Assembly: GCF_009982895.1 (NCBI RefSeq)
Contig: NZ_WXZL01000002.1
Location: forward strand, 248,001-312,000
Source of the DNA: Deinococcus alpinitundrae
Lineage (GTDB): Bacteria > Deinococcota > Deinococci > Deinococcales > Deinococcaceae
Length of the DNA stretch: 64,000 nt
Direction: 5' to 3'
The notes beneath the pieces were generated by a model, which searched no databases, was not told the origin of the DNA, and saw only the letters and a list, made by a program, of their open reading frames with translations. Each line of letters begins with the position of its first letter. The stretch's first letter is position 1. The translations under genes were made by a program, and so were the position numbers. Below are positions 19,115 through 28,029 of the stretch, piece after piece.

Positions 19115-20555
19115 GTGGGCTCCTCTTCTGCGTCGGGTCGTTCTCGGCGAGCAACTGGGCCATGCGCGGAAAGTAGGCGGGGCACGCCTCAGTCAGCACC
19201 AGGGCGTCGAGCAGCTTTGCCTCGGGAGCGTCGTCCGGGCGTAGGGCACGTCTTTCCTGAGCATAGCGCTGCGGCGTCAGCGGTTCGCCGCTCTCCAGCG
19301 CCGCGCCCACCGTCACCCACTGCCAGAGCTGGGCGCGGGCCAGCTCTGCGGTGGCGGTGTCCTCGATGCGGCCTTGCCTCACCACCACTCCCTGACCCGC
19401 GTACCAGGCTTCGAATACGTCCAGCGCCAGCCCGATGGTGTCGCTGAGGATACCGGGCGAGAGCGGCCCGGCACTGGGCAGATCGAGGAGACGCGTCAGC
19501 GTCTGCGCCGCAGCTTCGGACGACAGGGGCGCGGGAGCGGGATCGTCAAAACCCGCATTCACCGCCGCCAGCAGTTCCGGCAACCCGGCCCAGGCTGCCG
19601 TGAAGCCCTGGGCGGCCTCGCGGCGCTTGTCGGCCTCCACCAAGGCCAGGGCCCGTCGCGGATCAGCGGCATCGGGAGCCAGGGCCGCGCTGCCGCCGAT
19701 GGCCTGCGCGCCGCGCCGCTGGCAGACCCGCACCAGCGCCTCGGCATAAGCCTGCATGGCGGGCACGTCCATACCCAGCGCACGGCGCGGCGGCGCGGCA
19801 GGCCCCACTTTGCCCAGTGCCTTGATCAAGCTGAAGACGTAATCCCAGCGCCCCGCGTTCAGACCATAAGCTCGGCCGTGCAGCGCGTGCAGCAGGGCGT
19901 CGGCGTGCTGAGCGGCCAGGAACGTCTCGATCTGGATACAGACCCGCACCGTGTTGAGCGGCAGGTTCAGATGGCCCTCAGCCAGGCGCAGGGCATCGTC
20001 CCAGAATTTCGCCTCAGCCACGGTTTCCAGCTTGGGCACATAGAGGTGAAACGGCTGAGCGGGCCGGGCCGAGAGCAGCGCGGCGAGGTCGCAGAGCGCG
20101 GCGATGGCCGGGCCACCGAAATCGAGGTGCTCCTCCACGGCGTAGAGGGCGCGGGGGCGGGCCAGCAGCGCTTTCTGGCTGGCGGCTGCCCTGACAACGA
20201 CATCAGGCAGGACGTCGTAGGCCGCCTGCACATTGGCCCGTGTGGGCGCGAAGGTGTCGTCGAAGTCGAGTACCAGGGCCTCTGCCCCCGAATTCAAGGC
20301 AGCGTTCAGGGCGCTGATGTCTGAGGCTTCGACAATCAGCTCGGCCCGGCGGCGCTGCAAATCATCGGGCACCGGCACAGCTTGGTAGTCGGGCAGCGGT
20401 TCGGGGCTTCTGGCAGCGGTTTCATACGGCAGGGCCGCCCAGCGCCCCGACAGTTCGCGGTGAAGCAGGGCCGCCAGTGCCTGGGCCTGGGCCGTGAGAC
20501 GCAACGGCACATTCGCAGCAGTGTGTGAATGTTCGGAAAGAGAGGGTGCGGTCAT
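19104..20555 (-). CDS. malate synthase-like protein (divergent paralogue)
   Basis: A 483-residue protein related to malate synthase A. The Mg-binding glutamate lies in CIQIETFLAA, the Mg-binding aspartate in GLNAGRWDYVFS, and the candidate catalytic aspartate in IEDTATAELARAQLWQW. The usual [10 protein letters not shown] block is altered to DFDDTFAPTR and the N-terminus is shorter than in the neighbouring AceB. A strong GGAGGACAAGT ribosome site fixes the ATG at 20553-20555. Cotranscription with allantoinase suggests use of glyoxylate from ureide breakdown, or a related acyl-CoA condensation. The true substrate is uncertain. Confidence 0.78.
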   Translation of the reverse strand: MTAPSLSEHSHTAANVPLRLTAQAQALAALLHRELSGRWAALPYETAARSPEPLPDYQAVPVPDDLQRRRAELIVEASDISALNAALNSGAEALVLDFDDTFAPTRANVQAAYDVLPDVVVRAAASQKALLARPRALYAVEEHLDFGGPAIAALCDLAALLSARPAQPFHLYVPKLETVAEAKFWDDALRLAEGHLNLPLNTVRVCIQIETFLAAQHADALLHALHGRAYGLNAGRWDYVFSLIKALGKVGPAAPPRRALGMDVPAMQAYAEALVRVCQRRGAQAIGGSAALAPDAADPRRALALVEADKRREAAQGFTAAWAGLPELLAAVNAGFDDPAPAPLSSEAAAQTLTRLLDLPSAGPLSPGILSDTIGLALDVFEAWYAGQGVVVRQGRIEDTATAELARAQLWQWVTVGAALESGEPLTPQRYAQERRALRPDDAPEAKLLDALVLTEACPAYFPRMAQLLAENDPTQKRSPHGL

Positions 20556-20867
20556 ACTTGTCCTCCGGAAGAAACGCGAAACCCGTGCGAGCTGAGCGGG
20601 CGAGTCGCCGCGTGGATATGATTTACTTAGCCGTCTAGATAGTTTTGGATATGGTAGCAGAGAATCCATCCCGGTTGCATGCGGACCGCCCGGCGCAGAT
20701 GCGGTTCGCTGTGGCAAGCGGGCCAACAGGATGTCTCCAGGCGAGTGACGTTTCCCGCCTCGCCTTCCCGAAAAAAGTTCTGTATACTGAAAATTGAAAA
20801 AACAATTTCACTCAGTAAAAATCGACTGCCGCGTCGCTTTATGCCCTGCCTCTGGAGGAATCCACAC
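20556..20867. promoter_or_regulatory. divergent control region between the two malate synthase genes
   Basis: This 312-bp gap has no gene. It holds a direct repeat of TGGATATG at 20613-20620 and 20646-20653. Toward aceB there is a candidate -10 TATACT at 20783-20788, followed by an A+T-rich inverted repeat, AAATTG (20791-20796) and CAATTT (20803-20808), around A6. Outer TGA/TCA bases extend the repeat when one A is bulged. The inverted repeat is a plausible operator for a glyoxylate- or ureide-responsive regulator such as the adjacent PucR-like protein. Confidence 0.45.
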
Positions 20868-22451
20868 ATGACCCAGCCCACCGAACCGTCTGCCGCCCTG
20901 CCCACTGGCCTCGAACTCCAGTTCCCCATCACGCCCGAGCAGGCCGGGGTGCTGACCCCTGAGGCGCTGAGCTTCGTGGCTGAGTTGCACCGCCGCTTCA
21001 ATCCGCGCCGCCTGGAACTGCTGGCCGCCCGCGAGGCGCGGCAGACCCGGCTCGACGCGGGCGAAAAGCCGGACTTCCTCCCCGAGACCGAGAGCATTCG
21101 CCGAGGTGACTGGAAAGTCGCGCCGCCCAAGGCCGATCTGAATGACCGCCGGGTGGAGATCACCGGGCCGGTGGACCGCAAAATGGTCATCAATGCGCTC
21201 AACTCCGGCGCGAAGGTCTTCATGGCCGATTTCGAGGACGCCTCCAGCCCCAGCTGGGAGAACATGGTGGCCGGGCAGCAAAACCTTGCCGATGCGGTGA
21301 GGCGCACCATCACGCTGGAGCAGGGTGAGAAGTCGTACCGGCTCAATGACCAGACAGCGACCCTGCTGGCCCGCCCACGCGGCTGGCACCTGCCGGAAAA
21401 GCACGTCTCGGTGGACGGCGAGGTCATGAGCGGCAGCCTCTTCGACTTCGGGCTGTACTTCTTCCACAATGCCAAAGAGCTGCTCGCGCGCGGCAGCGGA
21501 CCTTACTTCTATCTCCCTAAGCTGGAATCGCACCTCGAAGCCCGGCTGTGGAACGACGTCTTCAACTTTGCCGAGGACACCCTGAACGTGCCGCGCGGCT
21601 CGGTGCGCGCCACCGTCCTGATCGAGACGATTCTGGCGACCTTCGAGATGGACGAGATTCTCTACGAGCTGCGCGAGCACTCGGCAGGACTGAACTGCGG
21701 ACGCTGGGACTACATCTTCAGCGTCATCAAGAAGTTCCGCGAGGATCCGGCCATGATCCTGCCCAACCGCGCCCAGGTCACCATGGAAGCCCACATGATG
21801 AGCAGTTACAGCCGCCTGGCGGTGCAGACCTGCCACAAGCGCGGCGCGCACGCCATCGGCGGTATGAGTGCTTTTATTCCGGTCAAGAACGACCCTGAGG
21901 CCAACGCCCGCGCCTTCGATCAGGTGCGGCGCGACAAGGAGCGCGAGGCCAGAAACGGTCACGACGGCACCTGGGTGGCGCATCCTGGCATGGTGGCGCT
22001 GGCTACCGAAGTGTTCGACGAGTTCATGCCGACGCCCAACCAGATCGACTCTGGCAAACAGATGGACTTCCAGGTGAGCGCCGCCGATCTGCTGCAAGTC
22101 CCTGCCGGGCAAGTCAGTGAGGACGGCCTGCGGCTGAACATCAACGTGGCCTTGCAGTACCTGCGCGCCTGGCTGCGCGGTGCGGGCGCGGTGCCGATTC
22201 ACAACCTGATGGAAGACGCCGCCACCGCTGAGATCTCGCGGGCACAGATCTGGCAGTGGCTGCGGCACGGTGCGGTGCTGGAAGGCGGCCAGGCGGTCAC
22301 CGAGGCACTCGTCGAGCGGTTGCTGAACGAGGAACTCGACGCCCTGGGCCGCGAGGACCATGCCCAGGCCGCCGCCCTGTTTCACGAGGTCGCCACCCAG
22401 CGCCCGCTGGTGGACTTTCTGACGCTTAGCGGCTACCGCGAACTGGCTTAG
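20868..22451 (+). CDS. aceB: malate synthase A
   Basis: A 527-residue malate synthase that condenses glyoxylate with acetyl-CoA. All family blocks are intact: [32 protein letters not shown] (Mg-binding glutamate), [12 protein letters not shown] (Mg-binding aspartate) and [17 protein letters not shown] (catalytic aspartate). GGAGG at 20854-20858 fixes the ATG. The place beside allantoinase and an allantoate-type hydrolase suggests it consumes glyoxylate from purine breakdown. No isocitrate lyase gene lies nearby. The stop overlaps the convergent pucR-like gene. Confidence 0.95.
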   Translation: MTQPTEPSAALPTGLELQFPITPEQAGVLTPEALSFVAELHRRFNPRRLELLAAREARQTRLDAGEKPDFLPETESIRRGDWKVAPPKADLNDRRVEITGPVDRKMVINALNSGAKVFMADFEDASSPSWENMVAGQQNLADAVRRTITLEQGEKSYRLNDQTATLLARPRGWHLPEKHVSVDGEVMSGSLFDFGLYFFHNAKELLARGSGPYFYLPKLESHLEARLWNDVFNFAEDTLNVPRGSVRATVLIETILATFEMDEILYELREHSAGLNCGRWDYIFSVIKKFREDPAMILPNRAQVTMEAHMMSSYSRLAVQTCHKRGAHAIGGMSAFIPVKNDPEANARAFDQVRRDKEREARNGHDGTWVAHPGMVALATEVFDEFMPTPNQIDSGKQMDFQVSAADLLQVPAGQVSEDGLRLNINVALQYLRAWLRGAGAVPIHNLMEDAATAEISRAQIWQWLRHGAVLEGGQAVTEALVERLLNEELDALGREDHAQAAALFHEVATQRPLVDFLTLSGYRELA

Positions 22452-23188
22452 CCCTTCTGGGCTTCCGGCGCATCGGCCTGCACCGCACTGGTCTGAATCG
22501 CCAGCGCCAGGTGCAGGCCGATCTGCCGTCTGGGGTCTTCCAGATCGCCGAGCATGGCGCGGAGTTGCTCCAGGCGGTAATACACGCTCTGGCGGCGCAC
22601 GCCGAGCTGCCGGGCGGCCTGGGCCACGTTGAAATTGCTCTCCAGCAAGGCTCCGAGCGTCTGCATCAGGGTGGTGCGCGGGCGCGGCGGCAAGGTGAGC
22701 AGCGGCCCCAGTTGCGTCTGCATGAACGGCAGGCTGCGGCCCGTCTCGCTCAGGGCGTCGAGCAGCGGTGTCAGCGAGGGCACGCCCACGGCGGCGGGCG
22801 GCTGAAGGATGCGGGCGTGGGCGGCCCGCGTGAGTTGCGCAAAACTGACTTCCTGACGGTAGACGATCAGTGGAAAAGCGTGGGCCTGGGCGGCGACGAG
22901 CAGCGCCGGAGGCAGCACCCGCAACTGCCGCACCAGTTCGAGCACCAGCCCATGCGCTCCGCCGCGCACCAACGAGTGCAGGTACGTCTCGGCGTCCGTA
23001 CTGCTCAGATCGGTGAGCACGGCTCCGGTGCTGAGCAGCAACTCGCCGCCAGTCAGGAAGCGGGCGGCGTCCACGATCTCCGAGACATGCACCCAGGTGA
23101 CGGGCTGCCCCAGGCTGGCCTGACCGCTCAGTACTTCCGCGCCCGCGAAGGCTGGAAGGGTCAGGAGGTCGGCGAGGCTGGGGAGCAC
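22448..23188 (-). CDS. PucR-like transcriptional regulator, short form
   Basis: A 246-residue regulator. The N-terminal PucR domain begins [19 protein letters not shown], and a C-terminal helix-turn-helix of the PucR/CdaR type lies in [26 protein letters not shown]. The GGDEF-like middle domain found in most PucR proteins, which are about 500 residues long, is missing. PucR family members control purine and ureide catabolism. It is followed after 6 bp by the cytidine deaminase gene on the same strand, within the nucleobase-degradation cluster. Confidence 0.85.
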   Translation of the reverse strand: MLPSLADLLTLPAFAGAEVLSGQASLGQPVTWVHVSEIVDAARFLTGGELLLSTGAVLTDLSSTDAETYLHSLVRGGAHGLVLELVRQLRVLPPALLVAAQAHAFPLIVYRQEVSFAQLTRAAHARILQPPAAVGVPSLTPLLDALSETGRSLPFMQTQLGPLLTLPPRPRTTLMQTLGALLESNFNVAQAARQLGVRRQSVYYRLEQLRAMLGDLEDPRRQIGLHLALAIQTSAVQADAPEAQKG

Positions 23189-23194
23189 GTGAAC

Positions 23195-23608
23195 TTACCC
23201 GCTGTTCTCGGCGTGCCAGTTATAGGCGTAAGGCAGCAGTTCACGGATGCCCACACGCCGAACCTGCTGGCCATCCGGCACCAGCACATCGATGCCGGGA
23301 TAGTCGTCGAACAGAATCTGCCTACAGCGGCCGCAAGGAGCCAGCACCCCGCGCCCACGGTTGCCCACCGCGACGATAAGGTCCAGCGGCGCGGCCCGGC
23401 CTGCTGCCGCCACCGCCAGCGCCACCGGCTCGGCGCAGGGGCCACCGGTGAAGTGATACAGGTTGACGCCCTCGAACAGCCGCCCGGTGCTGTCACGAAC
23501 CACCGCCGCGACGGTGTGGTTCTCATTGTCCGGCAGCGAGGCGATCAGCGTTCTGGCCCGCTCGATCAGCTGCTGATCGGCGGCGCTCAGGTCTGGTTCC
23601 CGATCCAC
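23195..23608 (-). CDS. cytidine deaminase family protein, blasticidin-S-deaminase-like
   Basis: A 137-residue zinc deaminase. The catalytic signature is HFTGGPCAE and the zinc cysteines are in PCGRCRQ. The blocks VNLYHFTGGPCAEPVAL, LAPCGRCRQILFD and VGIRELLPYAYNW closely resemble blasticidin S deaminase of Aspergillus, including the C-terminal Tyr-x-Trp. Canonical bacterial cytidine deaminases differ at these places. It starts with GTG and overlaps the upstream amidohydrolase by 22 bp. In this setting it may deaminate cytidine or another pyrimidine or purine metabolite, or detoxify a nucleoside antibiotic. Confidence 0.8.
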   Translation of the reverse strand: MDREPDLSAADQQLIERARTLIASLPDNENHTVAAVVRDSTGRLFEGVNLYHFTGGPCAEPVALAVAAAGRAAPLDLIVAVGNRGRGVLAPCGRCRQILFDDYPGIDVLVPDGQQVRRVGIRELLPYAYNWHAENSG

Positions 23609-24843
23609 GCCATCGCCTTGTCGGTCAGTCTGTCGAGCGCCTCCACGCTCAGCCGCAGATGTTCCTCCTCGGTGTCCTCGATCTTGTTGTGGCTGATGCC
23701 TCGCAGACTCTGCACGAACAGCATCACCGTGGGCACCCCGGCGCGCGCCACTTCCGCCGCGTCGTGCAGCGGGCCGCTGGGGAGGCGGTGACTTTGGGGC
23801 GTGACTTCCAGAATGGCCGCGTCGGTGGCCTCGATCAGCTCACGGTGGAAAGGAATCGGCTCGATGTTCCACAGGTAGCCGAACTCGACGGTGCAGCCAC
23901 CTTCCTCAGCAAATTTCTGGGCGGCGTCCTGGGCGTCCTGCCACATGGCGGCCAACTTGTCCGCGTCGAGGTTGCGCTGGTCTAAAGTGATCTCACAGGT
24001 CTCGACCACGCTGGTCACGATGCCCGGCCAGGTCTTGACGCTGCCGACGGTGCAGACGCCGCCGTGCCGCTCGGCAATGGCGTAGATCTCCTGCCCGAAG
24101 CGGCCCGCCGCCAGAAAGGCGTCTTTGCGAACATTCATCGGGGTACTGCCAGCGTGCGCCCCCTGCCCGCGAAAGGTCAGGGTGTGACGCTCGACGCCGA
24201 AAGTGCCCAGCACCGCACCGAGCGGTAGCTGCATGCCTTCGAGCACCGGCCCCTGCTCGATGTGGAGTTCCAGGTAGGCAGCGGCGTTTTTGAGTTGCTC
24301 ACTGGCCTGCGGTGCGTCGGCCAGCACCACGCCCACATTCATCAGCGCGTCGCCCAGGCTCACCCCATTCTTGTCCTGGAGCCGGGCCAGCGCCTGCACA
24401 TCCAGGTGCCCGCTGACGGCGCTCGACCCGAAGAGACTGCGGCCAAAGCGCGCGCCCTCCTCGTCGGCCCAGTCGACGAGCCGCACAGTCACGGGGGGCT
24501 TGCCCGCATACTGGGTATTCAGGCGGCGCAGCACTTCCAGGCCCGCCAGCACATTCAGGCTGCCGTCGAGCCAGCCGCCGTTGGGCACACTGTCGAGGTG
24601 GCCGCCGATGAGCAGCTCCTTTCCCGAGTCGCCCTTGAGGGTGGCCCATAGATTGCCCGCTGGGTCGGTGATGACCTCGACCGGAAGTTCCAGCAGTTTT
24701 TCCTTGAGAAAGGCGCGGGCCGAGAGCCACTCGTCGGTGAAGGCTACCCGCTGCGCGCCGTTCTCGTCGCCGGTGAGCTGGCGCAGGGCCTTGAGTTCGT
24801 CAATGGTGCGCTGGGGATTGAGGGCAGAACCGGTGTCGGGCAT
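23587..24843 (-). CDS. M20-family amidohydrolase: allantoate amidohydrolase or N-carbamoyl-beta-alanine hydrolase
   Basis: A 418-residue zinc hydrolase of the hydantoinase/carbamoylase family. Metal ligands are visible in GGHLDSVPNGGWLDG and DEEGARFG, and a late histidine lies in RGISHNKIEDTEEEHL. Two functions fit the surroundings. It could release ammonia and ureidoglycine from allantoate (allantoinase lies 5 kb away), or hydrolyse N-carbamoyl-beta-alanine from the pyrimidine operon 1 kb upstream. I chose the ATG at 24841-24843, which has AAGGA upstream; earlier in-frame starts give an unrelated Pro/Ser-rich extension. Confidence 0.85.
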   Translation of the reverse strand: MPDTGSALNPQRTIDELKALRQLTGDENGAQRVAFTDEWLSARAFLKEKLLELPVEVITDPAGNLWATLKGDSGKELLIGGHLDSVPNGGWLDGSLNVLAGLEVLRRLNTQYAGKPPVTVRLVDWADEEGARFGRSLFGSSAVSGHLDVQALARLQDKNGVSLGDALMNVGVVLADAPQASEQLKNAAAYLELHIEQGPVLEGMQLPLGAVLGTFGVERHTLTFRGQGAHAGSTPMNVRKDAFLAAGRFGQEIYAIAERHGGVCTVGSVKTWPGIVTSVVETCEITLDQRNLDADKLAAMWQDAQDAAQKFAEEGGCTVEFGYLWNIEPIPFHRELIEATDAAILEVTPQSHRLPSGPLHDAAEVARAGVPTVMLFVQSLRGISHNKIEDTEEEHLRLSVEALDRLTDKAMAWIGNQT

Positions 24844-24877
24844 GGTGGGGGTCCTTGTCAGAAAAGAAGGGCGGCGA

Positions 24878-25447
24878 TCAGAGCCGGGTGGCCGTTCTGG
24901 GTGGAGCGATGGGCTTGGGCTGAACAACAGGCTTGAACGGTAGGGCAGGTTTGGGCCGAATGGCGGGCTGGGCGACGACGCTGCGGGTGCTGCCCACCAC
25001 ATTGCCGCTGCCCGAGAGCCGCAGCAGGGGTTTCGCGCCGCTGATAGCCGAGGTCCACAGCACACGGTTGCCGCTGCCCTGAATGCTGATGCTCCCGACC
25101 CGGCTGACCTGAAGGGTGTTGCGGTTGCCTTTGAGAATGACCGAGGCGCAGCTGCCGGTCAGGGTCAGGCGCTGGTTGTCGCCGCTGATGGTCACCGAGC
25201 GGCCCCGGCAATCGACCGAGCGGCTGACGAGCGTGACGCCTCTGGTCGGCGCGGCGGTGCGCGGCGACGGGGCCGTGATGCGCAGGCCCCCCGAATCGAG
25301 TTGCACACTGACCGGCGGCTGGCCCCGCACCGGCGACGGCACGCCCGAAACGCTGATGCCGCCGGGGCCGATACTGATGCTCTGGGCGCTGGCCTGGGCT
25401 CCCAACAGGGCGGGGAACCAGAGCATCAGGGCAAGAATCTTTTTCAT
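24878..25447 (-). CDS. DUF3060 exported protein
   Basis: A 189-residue exported protein with a signal peptide ending around GAQASAQS. A Pro/Ser-rich stretch precedes a DUF3060-type repeat region with GDNQRLTLTGSC, LKGNRNTLQV and GSGNRVLWTSA. These short (G)xxNxLxLxG units predict a small right-handed beta-solenoid. A basic, proline-rich tail ends the protein. It is followed upstream by a shorter relative at 25494-25859 on the same strand. Function is unknown. Confidence 0.7.
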   Translation of the reverse strand: MKKILALMLWFPALLGAQASAQSISIGPGGISVSGVPSPVRGQPPVSVQLDSGGLRITAPSPRTAAPTRGVTLVSRSVDCRGRSVTISGDNQRLTLTGSCASVILKGNRNTLQVSRVGSISIQGSGNRVLWTSAISGAKPLLRLSGSGNVVGSTRSVVAQPAIRPKPALPFKPVVQPKPIAPPRTATRL

Positions 25448-25493
25448 GGCCTCAGTGTAAACCGCCCGAGTGAGTCGGCTGGAGCAGGCCGCC

Positions 25494-25859
25494 TTATTTT
25501 TTACCGACGGTATTGGCTTTGCCGGTCAGCACCAATCTCGGTTTGACACCCTTGAGCGCCTTAAGCCAGATCACAGTGTTGTAGTTGCCGCTCAGCACGA
25601 TCTCGCCCACCACCGCCACGCTGATTTTGTTTTTATTGCCCGCGACAATCACCTGGGTGCAGTTTCCAGTCAAAGTGATGGTGTTCCCATTCCCCGCCAC
25701 CGAAACGCTGTCATTCTTGCAGGCCAGCGTCTGTTTGGTTTGGTCGCCGGCCACGATTTTGCCCATACCGGCAATACTCAAGGTGCTCATGTCCACGCTC
25801 TGGGCCAGGGCAGGAAGCCCCAGGAGAGCGAGGCTGATGATTTGAACGGCTCTTCTCAT
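25494..25859 (-). CDS. DUF3060 exported protein, short paralogue
   Basis: A 121-residue exported protein with a signal peptide (LALLGLPALAQS) and DUF3060-type repeats such as GNGNTITLTGNC, AGNKNKISVAVVGE and SGNYNTVIWLKAL. Repeat spacing matches the larger neighbour at 24878-25447, so the pair probably arose by duplication. It is downstream of the terminator of the pyrimidine ABC operon and so should have its own promoter. Function is unknown; the fold suggests an extracytoplasmic beta-solenoid. Confidence 0.7.
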   Translation of the reverse strand: MRRAVQIISLALLGLPALAQSVDMSTLSIAGMGKIVAGDQTKQTLACKNDSVSVAGNGNTITLTGNCTQVIVAGNKNKISVAVVGEIVLSGNYNTVIWLKALKGVKPRLVLTGKANTVGKK

Positions 25860-25876
25860 GCTTTCTCCCTCAAATC

Positions 25877-25914
25877 AAAAAACGAGCGCAGGCCACTCAG
25901 TCCGTGCGCTCGTT
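25877..25914 (-). terminator. terminator of the pyrimidine-catabolism operon
   Basis: Arms AACGAGCGCA (25881-25890) and TGCGCTCGTT (25905-25914) are perfect 10-bp complements. On the minus strand the stem runs into TTTTTT. It lies 13 bp beyond the stop of the binding-protein gene. Confidence 0.85.
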
Positions 25915-25927
25915 CATTCAGGTGGGC

Positions 25928-26998
25928 TTACTTCTTGCCGCTGGCTTCCTGCCAGACACTGTAATTCACGGCGTCCGCCGAGGGATCGGCCTTAAGGATG
26001 CCCAGATCTCTCAGCAGCGCCACGTTGGCCTTGTAGGCGGCGGGATCGAGGTATCCAGCGCGGCCCTGCAAGGTCGGCCCGGCGTTGTAGAGCTTGGCGA
26101 TCTCGTTCATCTGCCAGGTCTGGTGCGCCTTGGCATCCGAGCGGGTGCCCGAGCCCTTACAGGTGTTTCCGCACAGCGGCAGCACGATGTTGACGGCCTC
26201 AGCCTTGTGCTTGACGGCGTAGTCCCAGCCCTTGATCGAGGCGCGGACCAGCCGGGCGGCGACTTCCTTACCGCTCAGGCCGCTGCCCTTGAAGTTCTTG
26301 TCGTCGAGCACCTTCTGCGAGGTGAACATCAGGTCTTCGAGCAGGTTGATGCCGTAGTCGCTGGCCCTGAAGATCTTGAGCTTGTCCGCGCTGTAGCCCA
26401 GGCCCACGATCTGGTCGACCTCGTTGTAGGTCATGGCCGACACCAGATCGACCTTGTCAGGAAAGACGATGCTGGGGTCGAAGGGGTAGGTGACGGCCTG
26501 CACGCTGGGGTTGGCGACGGTGCTGTCGAGGGAAGTGGTCAGGCCGTACTTCTTCATCAGGGCGACGGCGGGGTACTCGTTGCCGCTGGGCCACAACCCC
26601 ACGCGCTTGCCCTTGAAGTCGGCGGGCTTGGTGAGATTGCTGGACTTGAGCGCCACCAGGGTAAAGCCCGACTTCTGGAACATCTGGGCGATATGCACGA
26701 CCGGGATGCCCTGCTGGCGGGCCGTCAGCAGATCGGTAATCCAGGTGGTGCCGAAATCGGCGGCCCCGGTGGCCACGGTCTGAATGGGAGACTGGTCGCC
26801 GATCGGCAGCAGTTGTACGTCCAGCCCCTCGGCCTTGAAGTAGCCCTTGGCCTGCGCCACGAAGTAGCCCGCAAACTGCGCCTGCGGAAACCACTTGAGC
26901 TGAAGGCGCACAGTGACGGGCTTGGCGGCGGTCTGGGCCTGGGCGGCAGTGGGCAGGGCGAGGGTGAGCAGGGCGGACAGCAGCGCGAGTTTCTTCAT
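25928..26998 (-). CDS. NMT1/THI5-type ABC transporter binding protein, probable pyrimidine importer
   Basis: A 356-residue periplasmic protein with a signal peptide (LLTLALPTAAQAQ). The NMT1-like domain contains VRLQLKWFPQAQFAGYFVAQ, the family start, and DFGTTWITDLLTARQQG. A CGGAGG ribosome site fixes the ATG at 26996-26998. Family members bind thiamine-precursor pyrimidines, riboflavin precursors or related heterocycles. Here it ends an operon with dihydropyrimidine dehydrogenase and dihydropyrimidinase, so uracil, thymine or a similar base is the likely ligand. Confidence 0.87.
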   Translation of the reverse strand: MKKLALLSALLTLALPTAAQAQTAAKPVTVRLQLKWFPQAQFAGYFVAQAKGYFKAEGLDVQLLPIGDQSPIQTVATGAADFGTTWITDLLTARQQGIPVVHIAQMFQKSGFTLVALKSSNLTKPADFKGKRVGLWPSGNEYPAVALMKKYGLTTSLDSTVANPSVQAVTYPFDPSIVFPDKVDLVSAMTYNEVDQIVGLGYSADKLKIFRASDYGINLLEDLMFTSQKVLDDKNFKGSGLSGKEVAARLVRASIKGWDYAVKHKAEAVNIVLPLCGNTCKGSGTRSDAKAHQTWQMNEIAKLYNAGPTLQGRAGYLDPAAYKANVALLRDLGILKADPSADAVNYSVWQEASGKK

Positions 26999-27069
26999 GA
27001 CAAACCTCCGGGGTGGAAGTGGGAAGGCAGTGGACTTGTTGAAACTGGGCTTGGTGGCGAGGGCGCTCA

Positions 27070-28029
27070 TCATCTTCCCGGCAAAAGCCGCCGCTGGGCT
27101 GCCGCGATCAGCAGGTAAAACGAGATGCCGATCACCGACGCCACCACAATAGCGGCCCAGACAATGTCGAGGCCGAACCTGCCGACCTCGATCTGAATCC
27201 GGAAGCCCAGACCGTGCCCCTCGGTGCCGAAAAACTCGGCCACGATGGCGTTGATCAGGGCCAGGGTGGAGCTGACCCGCAGGGCGGTGAACACGAACGG
27301 CAGCGCTGAGGGCCACCTCACCTCACGGAACACCTGGGTGGGCGAGGCGGCGTAGGAGTGCATCAAATCGAGGTGCATCCGCTGGGCGCTCTGAAGGCCG
27401 CGCACCGTGTTGATGACCACCGGAAACAGCACCGTGATCGCAACGATGATGGTCTTGGATGGCCAACCCAGGCCCACCGCCTTGATGACCACCGGAGCCA
27501 GCGCCACGATCGGTACGCTGGAGAGGAGCGCAGCGTAGGGCAGCAGGCCACGCTCCAGAAAGCGGAAGCGGACTGCGAAAAGCGCCAGCAGCAGGCCCAG
27601 CGCCGCGCCGATGACAAAGCCCAGCAGCGCCTCCAGGATGAAGGTGTAATAGGCGTCTTGCAGCAGCACGCTGCGGGCGGCCCAGAGGGACTGCATGACC
27701 TTGCTGGGCGTGGGAATCAGGCCGGTGGGCACGCCGTAAGTGCGCAGCAGCGCCTCGACGGCCAGCACGAAGAGAATCAGGGTAGCGGCGGCAGGCACCG
27801 TGCGGGCGGCCAATGTTTCGCCCTGGGCGCTCTGCCGGATGCCGAAGATGCCCAGCAACAGCAGCAGCAGCACGCCCAGCAGCCAGAGGGCAGGCGAGGT
27901 CGGCGGCGCGGCCAGCCGGGCCAGCGCAAAACTGAGACCCAGCAGGCCGAGTCCGGAGAGCAGCAGCAGCGGCCAGCCGGACAGCGGGCGCGGCGCGGCC
28001 AGCGGCACAGTTACGCGCTGGGTCGCCAT
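27070..28029 (-). CDS. ABC transporter permease (pyrimidine importer)
   Basis: A 319-residue permease of the SsuC/TauC/ThiX type with about eight hydrophobic segments. The coupling loop reads DLMHSYAASPTQVFREVRWPSALPFVF. The N-terminal ATG at 28027-28029 overlaps the upstream permease by 19 bp. With the permease at 28011-28898 it forms a probable heterodimer. It lies 71 bp ahead of the binding-protein gene in the same operon. Confidence 0.86.
   Translation of the reverse strand: MATQRVTVPLAAPRPLSGWPLLLLSGLGLLGLSFALARLAAPPTSPALWLLGVLLLLLLGIFGIRQSAQGETLAARTVPAAATLILFVLAVEALLRTYGVPTGLIPTPSKVMQSLWAARSVLLQDAYYTFILEALLGFVIGAALGLLLALFAVRFRFLERGLLPYAALLSSVPIVALAPVVIKAVGLGWPSKTIIVAITVLFPVVINTVRGLQSAQRMHLDLMHSYAASPTQVFREVRWPSALPFVFTALRVSSTLALINAIVAEFFGTEGHGLGFRIQIEVGRFGLDIVWAAIVVASVIGISFYLLIAAAQRRLLPGR

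Noticed and set aside
20808..22385. 525-residue open frame antisense to aceB
   Set aside because: It is the shadow of a well-supported malate synthase gene.
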